From Hyphochytrium catenoides (taxonomy: Eukaryota; Sar; Hyphochytriomycetes; Hyphochytriales; Hyphochytriaceae), in the NCBI GenBank assembly GCA_900088475.1, contig FLMG01000118.1:2554-13494 (forward strand): 10,941 bases of DNA, written 5' to 3'. Made by a program: the position numbers and the translations under genes. The notes beneath the pieces were generated by a model. That model worked only from the letters and a program-made list of their open reading frames with translations. It did not search any database and was not told the origin of the DNA. Positions 7,117 through 10,941 of this stretch are shown here, piece after piece. Every line of letters begins with the position of its first letter. The first letter of the stretch is position 1.

Positions 7117-8454
7117 GTGTCTTTCATAAAGGCACTATCCACAGCGCTATTGAGCGCATGTCCGCTCTTCCTTTCCAGCGTTGCGGCGCTAATTCCAACC
7201 TCCAGCAGCACACTTCCAGTGTCGCCTGTGGCTGATGAGATCAGACCACACAATATCACCATCGGCAGGGTCCAAGGAGAAAATCGGGGCCCGATGGACC
7301 CCAGTATAACTACTCTTCAAGATGATTACTACTGGCTCCGAGATGACAACAAGTCAGATCCAGATGTGTTGGCTTACCTCGCGGCGGAGAATGCGTACAG
7401 CGAAGCAATGATGGAGCACCTCAAGCAGCCAGCAGAGCAACTTTACAAAGAATACATCTCCCGAGAGAAGGCACGTACTACTGCCACACTCTCTGGAATA
7501 CTCCTTACTGTCGATAAGTACCCTTCCGAACTCTTTGTGCCGTTGTGATCAGTAATCCTTAAAGATCTTCCTCCTGACCGCCCCGTAAACAACATACCAC
7601 TTTCGTCTCTCTGCCACTAACGGGAACTACCAACGACTTATGCTAAAATCCTTTCCTTTTTCCACAGCTCGCCGATGACAGCAGCAGTCCCACTCGTGTC
7701 AGCAACTACCTGTACTTCTTCTCGCGCTCAACAGAGACTCAAACCTATCAAATCTATCTTCGGAAGCCAGCAGCGAATGCCACCAATGGGACTGAAAAGG
7801 AGGAAGTCCTCATCGACGTGAATGAGATCGCGAAGGGTCGGGACTATACTGCCATCTACGGCGTCGACCCAAATTACGATTAGACATTAATTACCTATTC
7901 AGTTGTAAGTGGCATTACTACCTCGTCGTGCGGCTTTCATGGCGCAACGTTCCTTTCCCGCTTGATATACTACTAGCCCTTCTTATCGCCACTAAAATCT
8001 CAGTGATCAGTGATGACGTTTCTCATTGTGCCACCCATATCTTCACCTCGCAGGACTTTAAGGGCGACGGCCATTCAGATGTTTATTTCAAGAACCTGAC
8101 TAATGGCGAACTACTTTCTGACTTCCTTGAGGGTGCCAACTCCCTTTCTTGAGATAAGAAAGAAAACATAGTATATTACATCAGTAATGATGAAGCCAAC
8201 CGCGCCTATCAGGTCTGGCGCCACGTCCTGGGAACGCTCCACAGCCAAGATGAGCTAATCTACGAAGAGAAGGATACGCTATTTGGTGTTTCTTTGTACA
8301 TCTCCCAAGATGAGCGCTTCTTGATGATATCAGCAGATAGCCCAGCGACCTCTGAGCTCCTCTCCTTGGATCTCGAAGCGGCCAGGAAAGGACGGAGCAG
8401 CAGCCCTTATGAACTCAAGGTTTACAGCCACGGATGAAGGAACTACGTTGTTCG
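7117..8454 (+). pseudogene. Oligopeptidase B (family S9A) pseudogene, truncated, with three in-frame stops
   Basis: Remnant of a serine oligopeptidase that cleaves peptides after basic residues. Exon-like block 1 (to about 7480) carries GENRG, PMDPS, DDYYWLRDD, DPDVLAYLAAENAYSEAMM and YKEYISREK, the start of the family's N-terminal/propeller region. Block 2 (7668-7904) carries NYLYFFSR, TYQIYLRKP, VLIDVNEIAKGRDY and LITYSV. Block 3 (8054-8454) carries DVYFKNLTNGELL, YQVWRHVLGT, IYEEKD and TSELLSLDL. The block 2/3 intron (7905-8053, GTAAGT...CAG) is preserved, but the donor of the first intron is degraded. Stops: TAG at 7881, TGA at 8150 (where the family usually has Trp), TGA at 8435. No in-frame ATG precedes the homology; GTG at 7117 opens a hydrophobic leader. 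The second half of the propeller and the Ser-Asp-His hydrolase domain are absent. Retained introns argue for a DNA-level duplicate rather than a retrocopy. Confidence 0.88.
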
Positions 8455-8763
8455 GTAGGTGATTCACTCACATGGATTCTGATGATGATTTAGGTGAGGT
8501 GCTGGGCAGAACTCTGTGCAACGGGGGTTACAGAGAGAAAAAAAAAAGAGACTCAGGAATGGGATGAAACGCTGCTAGTACGTGTAGGAGCCCTTCGCAA
8601 GCAGAAGAGCAGAGGGGCATGGGAGGTCATTTGGAACACAAGGCCACAAGCTTCTTTTGCTAACGCCTTTGGCAGAAACCCACCTCAAACCTGTTGTCTC
8701 CTCCTTCTTCATGCTTGACTCCATTCTCATCAGGGGGAACAAATAAATAGACGGAACGGAGCT

Positions 8764-8871
8764 ATGCGGCTGGCCCTGAGGATAAGAACAATACAAGTGA
8801 ATGGATTAAACTGTAGACGAGCGAGGGAGGCTCTAAAGACCAACAGGGGCTGCGAAATTTGTACCGGTTAG
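8764..8871 (+). other. Weak match to the start of a non-LTR retrotransposon endonuclease domain
   Basis: Thirty-five codons from ATG include LRIRTIQVNGLNCRRAREAL. The pattern hydrophobic-x-T-x-(N/Q)-V-N-G-L followed by Arg/Lys resembles the first beta strand of APE-type endonucleases in LINE elements. The frame ends at TAG 8869 and nothing else of a LINE follows, so this is at most a tiny relic and may be chance. Confidence 0.12.
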
Positions 8872-9608
8872 CATGCGATGAAGCGCAGTAAGGAGCACAG
8901 ATATGTATGTTGGTCGATCAACGAACAACCAGTATTTTATCAGCCGATAGATCCGAAATAGCTGCTCCTCCTTCCGCGCCACCAATTGGCCAGCGTTGTC
9001 TCTGACGCCTTCATGGGTTAACTAGACTACTAATCGATCCGTACAATAGAAAATGCTCCGTCAGTAGCGTCGTGTGTTTGGACAGAGCCATCACATCATG
9101 TGACTGACTTTCTAGCCTCAGAGGCTGCTGAAGAAACGTTAAGGGAGATTGAAAATAACCAGAGTAGATAGACCTCATTAGGTAGTAAGGTGAGGGACAG
9201 AAGAAATGAGGATCAGAGCCAGTTCTGGCAGAGAAAGGAGCCCCCCAGATTTGCTGTAAGCTGCTATCAGTGAGGCGGAAAAAAGAAGTCTGTTCTGTCG
9301 ATGACGTTGTCGGGCGGAGGGCAGATCGAGACCCTAACAAGAGAGAAGTCAGAATCTCTTCCCTTTTAATAAAGACAAAGTCCAGGAGAGTGTTTTGTTT
9401 TCTCCTCAACAAGAGAAGATATCGTCATCTCCTCTTTCTCGGGAGGATGAGGCACCTCTTGCTCTTCCGACAATCTCACCGAAGAGACAGAGTACTGCCT
9501 CTCTCTCTCTTATTACTTCTATCTATATCTCTATGTTCACGCTCCTTGGTCTGTTCTTGATGTCTTAATTTCTCCTTCCCCTAAACCCCTATATCAATAT
9601 GACAGGCA

Positions 9609-9683
9609 ATGCCGAAGCGACGATTTTCCTCTGCTGCAGGAGCCGAGAAGCGAAAGAACAACACAGTCAGAGAGAGAACTTGA
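9609..9683 (+). other. Short basic open segment before the CT tract
   Basis: ATG at 9609 opens 24 codons beginning MPKRRFSSAAGAEKRKNN, with a lysine/arginine composition like a nuclear-localised N-terminus, then TGA at 9681. A weak GT at 9665 could serve as a donor into the CT-rich tract that follows. Unrecognised, and easily chance. Confidence 0.15.
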
Positions 9684-9690
9684 CGATGGG

Positions 9691-9790
9691 CTCTCTCTCT
9701 CTCTCTTTCTCTTTCTGGCTCTCTCTCTCTCCGTCTCTCTATCTCTTTCTCTCTCACTGTCTCTCTCTCTTCTTGGTCTCTCTCTCTCTC

Positions 9791-9830
<40 letters not shown>

Positions 9831-9838
9831 TCTCTCTA
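9691..9838. repeat. Long (CT)n polypyrimidine microsatellite
   Basis: About 150 bp of nearly pure CT on the plus strand with few interruptions (TTT, GG, CC and CAC variants). Apparent reading frames over it, Leu/Ser-rich on plus and Arg/Glu-rich on minus, are artefacts of the repeat. Tracts of this kind are polymorphic and can adopt triplex (H-DNA) structure. Confidence 0.95.
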
Positions 9839-10017
9839 CTCCTTTTCCTCTACCTTGCTTGAGAAGTACCATAGTCTTACATCTCATCTACTTCCTTTAC
9901 TCAGGAATCTCTCTCTAGCGGAGAGACTGTGGCGGAAAACGGGAGCTTCCTCTTTCTTCGTCTCCGCTTCAGCAGTCACTTTTTGAGCGCAGAAGGAAAA
10001 CGAGAGACCGGGACCCC

Positions 10018-10036
10018 AGAGAGAGAGAGAGAGAGA
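10018..10036. repeat. (GA)n microsatellite
   Basis: Nine to ten GA units on the plus strand, within a wider purine-rich stretch that reverses the strand bias of the preceding CT tract. Confidence 0.9.
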
Positions 10037-10306
10037 CGCATAAAGAGAAACACAGTAGATAGACAGTGAGAACAGGACTCAGTGAAGTAGATAGAGGAGC
10101 TTGGACAATGGAAGAGAGAGACACAGAGAGAGGGGGAGAAAGGGCTTATCGGTGGAGAAGAAGACCTTGAATCCTTCGGCACCGAGTAAGCAGAAAAGAC
10201 ACTAAGGAGAGCGACACTATGTCAATTGGCAGGGAGAGTCCGATGCAGCCTCTCTATAATCATGGTAGCAGGCGAGCAATCTGCTCCTGACAGCGGACTT
10301 TTACGA

Positions 10307-10309
10307 NNN
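10307..10309. other. Assembly gap (NNN)
   Basis: Three undetermined bases. The true length between the flanks is unknown, so reading frames must not be carried across this point. Confidence 0.99.
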
Positions 10310-10499
10310 CCAGATGCCGGGACAGGGACTCGGGATGAGGTCACCGAGGTTACCGAGGCCGTTGAGTACTTTTGCCGAAAGTCTGAAGACATCATCCCCA
10401 AGACCTTTTATCTACGCACTCAACTCCTTTTCCATTCTTCCTCTCCTTCAGAGAGAGAGACGAGGAGGGAGATCTGGATGCTCAGCTTGCAATACTGAG

Positions 10500-10651
10500 A
10501 TGGAAAAAGAACCAGCACACAGTCAGATCAGGCAGACGATCGAGCTCAGTCAGACGCTAGAGCAGCAGGATTTAGAGTTTCCCAAAGCGCAGAATGAAGA
10601 GAGAGAGAGAGAGAAATGGATGGCGAAGATTGTTGAATCAGGAGGAACTTG
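10500..10651 (+). other. Candidate exon with a good 5' splice site, unrecognised
   Basis: ATG at 10500 opens 50 codons starting MEKEPAHSQIRQTIELSQ. The peptide is Glu/Gln-rich and of coiled-coil-like composition, with an ERERE run caused by the GA repeat, and ends in KIVESGGT. A GTAAGC donor follows directly at 10652, before a stop at 10653 in the unspliced frame, and a CT-rich tract comes next as would suit an intron. No acceptor or second exon is visible before the window ends. Confidence 0.25.
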
Positions 10652-10683
10652 GTAAGCCTCTGAAGGTAGACTTTTTTCTCGGT

Positions 10684-10941
10684 CCCTCTCTCTCTCTCTC
10701 TGACTCTCTCTCTTCCCTTTCTTTCTTGCTGTCACTGTCTCTCTCTCTCCCTCCACCTTTACCTCTCTCTCTTTTCTGTCTCCTCTCTTCCGCTAGACAC
10801 TTTCTTTTATTGTTTTCTCTCTCTCCTTCGGAATTCTTGCAACGTCCCTTCTTCCCTCTCTCTTTCTTCCTCTCGCCTAAAAGCCCTAACCTGTATTCCC
10901 TTCCTGCCTATCCCTATACCCGATCCCTCTTCCTCTCTTGC
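10684..10941. repeat. Pyrimidine-rich low-complexity end of the window
   Basis: CT and CTTT runs with short unique interruptions continue to the last base. With the similar block at the left end, this suggests the contig is bounded by simple repeats. No coding potential or telomere array is seen; the lone ccctaacc near 10884 is a single unit. Confidence 0.8.

Larger units (their letters stand above)
8455..9690. other. Gene-poor stretch, no recognised gene
   Basis: Oligopeptidase homology ends near 8454. After that, reading frames on both strands are short or lack any known motif, including a 133-codon minus-strand frame at 9011-9412 rich in Ser/Leu and with no conserved pattern. A 35-codon segment at 8764-8871 vaguely resembles the start of a LINE endonuclease (listed separately). 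A perfect 13-bp inverted repeat, TCACAT-C-ATGTGA, lies at 9091-9103. From about 9480 the sequence becomes CT-rich. Confidence 0.5.
9839..10683. other. Mixed GA-rich and unique sequence, no confirmed gene
   Basis: Contains GA repeats near 10018-10036 and 10598-10614, GA-rich sequence around 10110-10140, and a 3-N assembly gap at 10307-10309. Two overlapping plus-strand frames run through 10226-10655. One holds a stretch starting EVTEVTEAVEYFCRKSED after the gap, the other a Glu/Gln-rich segment ending at a GTAAGC donor. The frames cannot be joined with confidence, and no family is recognised. Confidence 0.4.

Noticed and set aside
8150-8437. TGA read as tryptophan (non-standard genetic code) to rescue the oligopeptidase frame
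   Set aside because: TGA at 8150 does fall at a usual Trp position, but the copy also has TAG at 7881, lacks an ATG, has a damaged first donor and has no catalytic domain. TAG clearly ends the intact reductase, and no intact gene here contains an in-frame TGA to support recoding.
9091-9103. TCACAT-C-ATGTGA inverted repeat as a MITE or operator
   Set aside because: Isolated 6-bp arms are expected by chance, and no duplicated flanks or partner repeat are visible.
9581-9887. Arg/Glu-rich minus-strand and Leu/Ser-rich plus-strand reading frames
   Set aside because: They are translations of the CT/GA microsatellite and lack non-repetitive coding sequence.
1-10941. tRNA, rRNA or CRISPR arrays
   Set aside because: No B-box-like GGTTCGA pattern, no rRNA-like conserved stretches and no regularly spaced direct repeats with unique spacers were seen.

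Overview
The window is nuclear DNA of a eukaryote, most likely a filamentous fungus and perhaps an early-diverging one (Mucoromycota or Mortierellomycota). That placement is inferred from the protein families, short GT-AG introns of about 60-190 bp, CTAAC-type branch sites close to the 3' splice sites, and a vertebrate/fungal-type TTAGGG repeat. The lineage is a guess; the eukaryotic, intron-rich character is seen directly. Both ends run into CT/GA microsatellite and there is a 3-N gap at 10307-10309, so this looks like a draft contig bounded by simple repeats.

Layout. 1-470 is pyrimidine-rich sequence with a diverged tandem duplication. 641-3178 (minus) is a six-exon Mutator-like (MULE) transposase gene. 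Its exons join in phase into an uninterrupted 668-residue protein with an N-terminal zinc finger, a complete D-D-E catalytic triad, a SWIM zinc finger and a basic C-terminus. I found no terminal inverted repeats around it. 3179-4400 is an intergenic/5' region with two unrecognised peptide-coding-looking stretches. 4401-5769 (plus) is a four-exon gene for a 384-residue short-chain dehydrogenase/reductase of the PRISE type (progesterone 5-beta-reductase / iridoid synthase-like), apparently intact. 5770-6960 has no recognised gene. At 6975-6995 there is an interstitial telomere-like repeat. Just downstream, about 7117-8454 (plus) is a decayed, truncated oligopeptidase B gene (peptidase family S9A). 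It keeps its intron structure but carries three in-frame stops and has lost the whole catalytic domain. 8455-10941 is gene-poor and increasingly rich in CT/GA simple repeats, with at most weak candidate exons.

The genes do not form an operon or obvious pathway. The picture is one ordinary housekeeping or secondary-metabolism reductase gene in a repeat-rich accessory neighbourhood, between a potentially active or domesticated transposase gene and a dying protease fragment. I do not see a clear new multi-gene system. The points most worth following are the intact MULE gene without visible termini, and the oligopeptidase B remnant beside a telomere-like motif.
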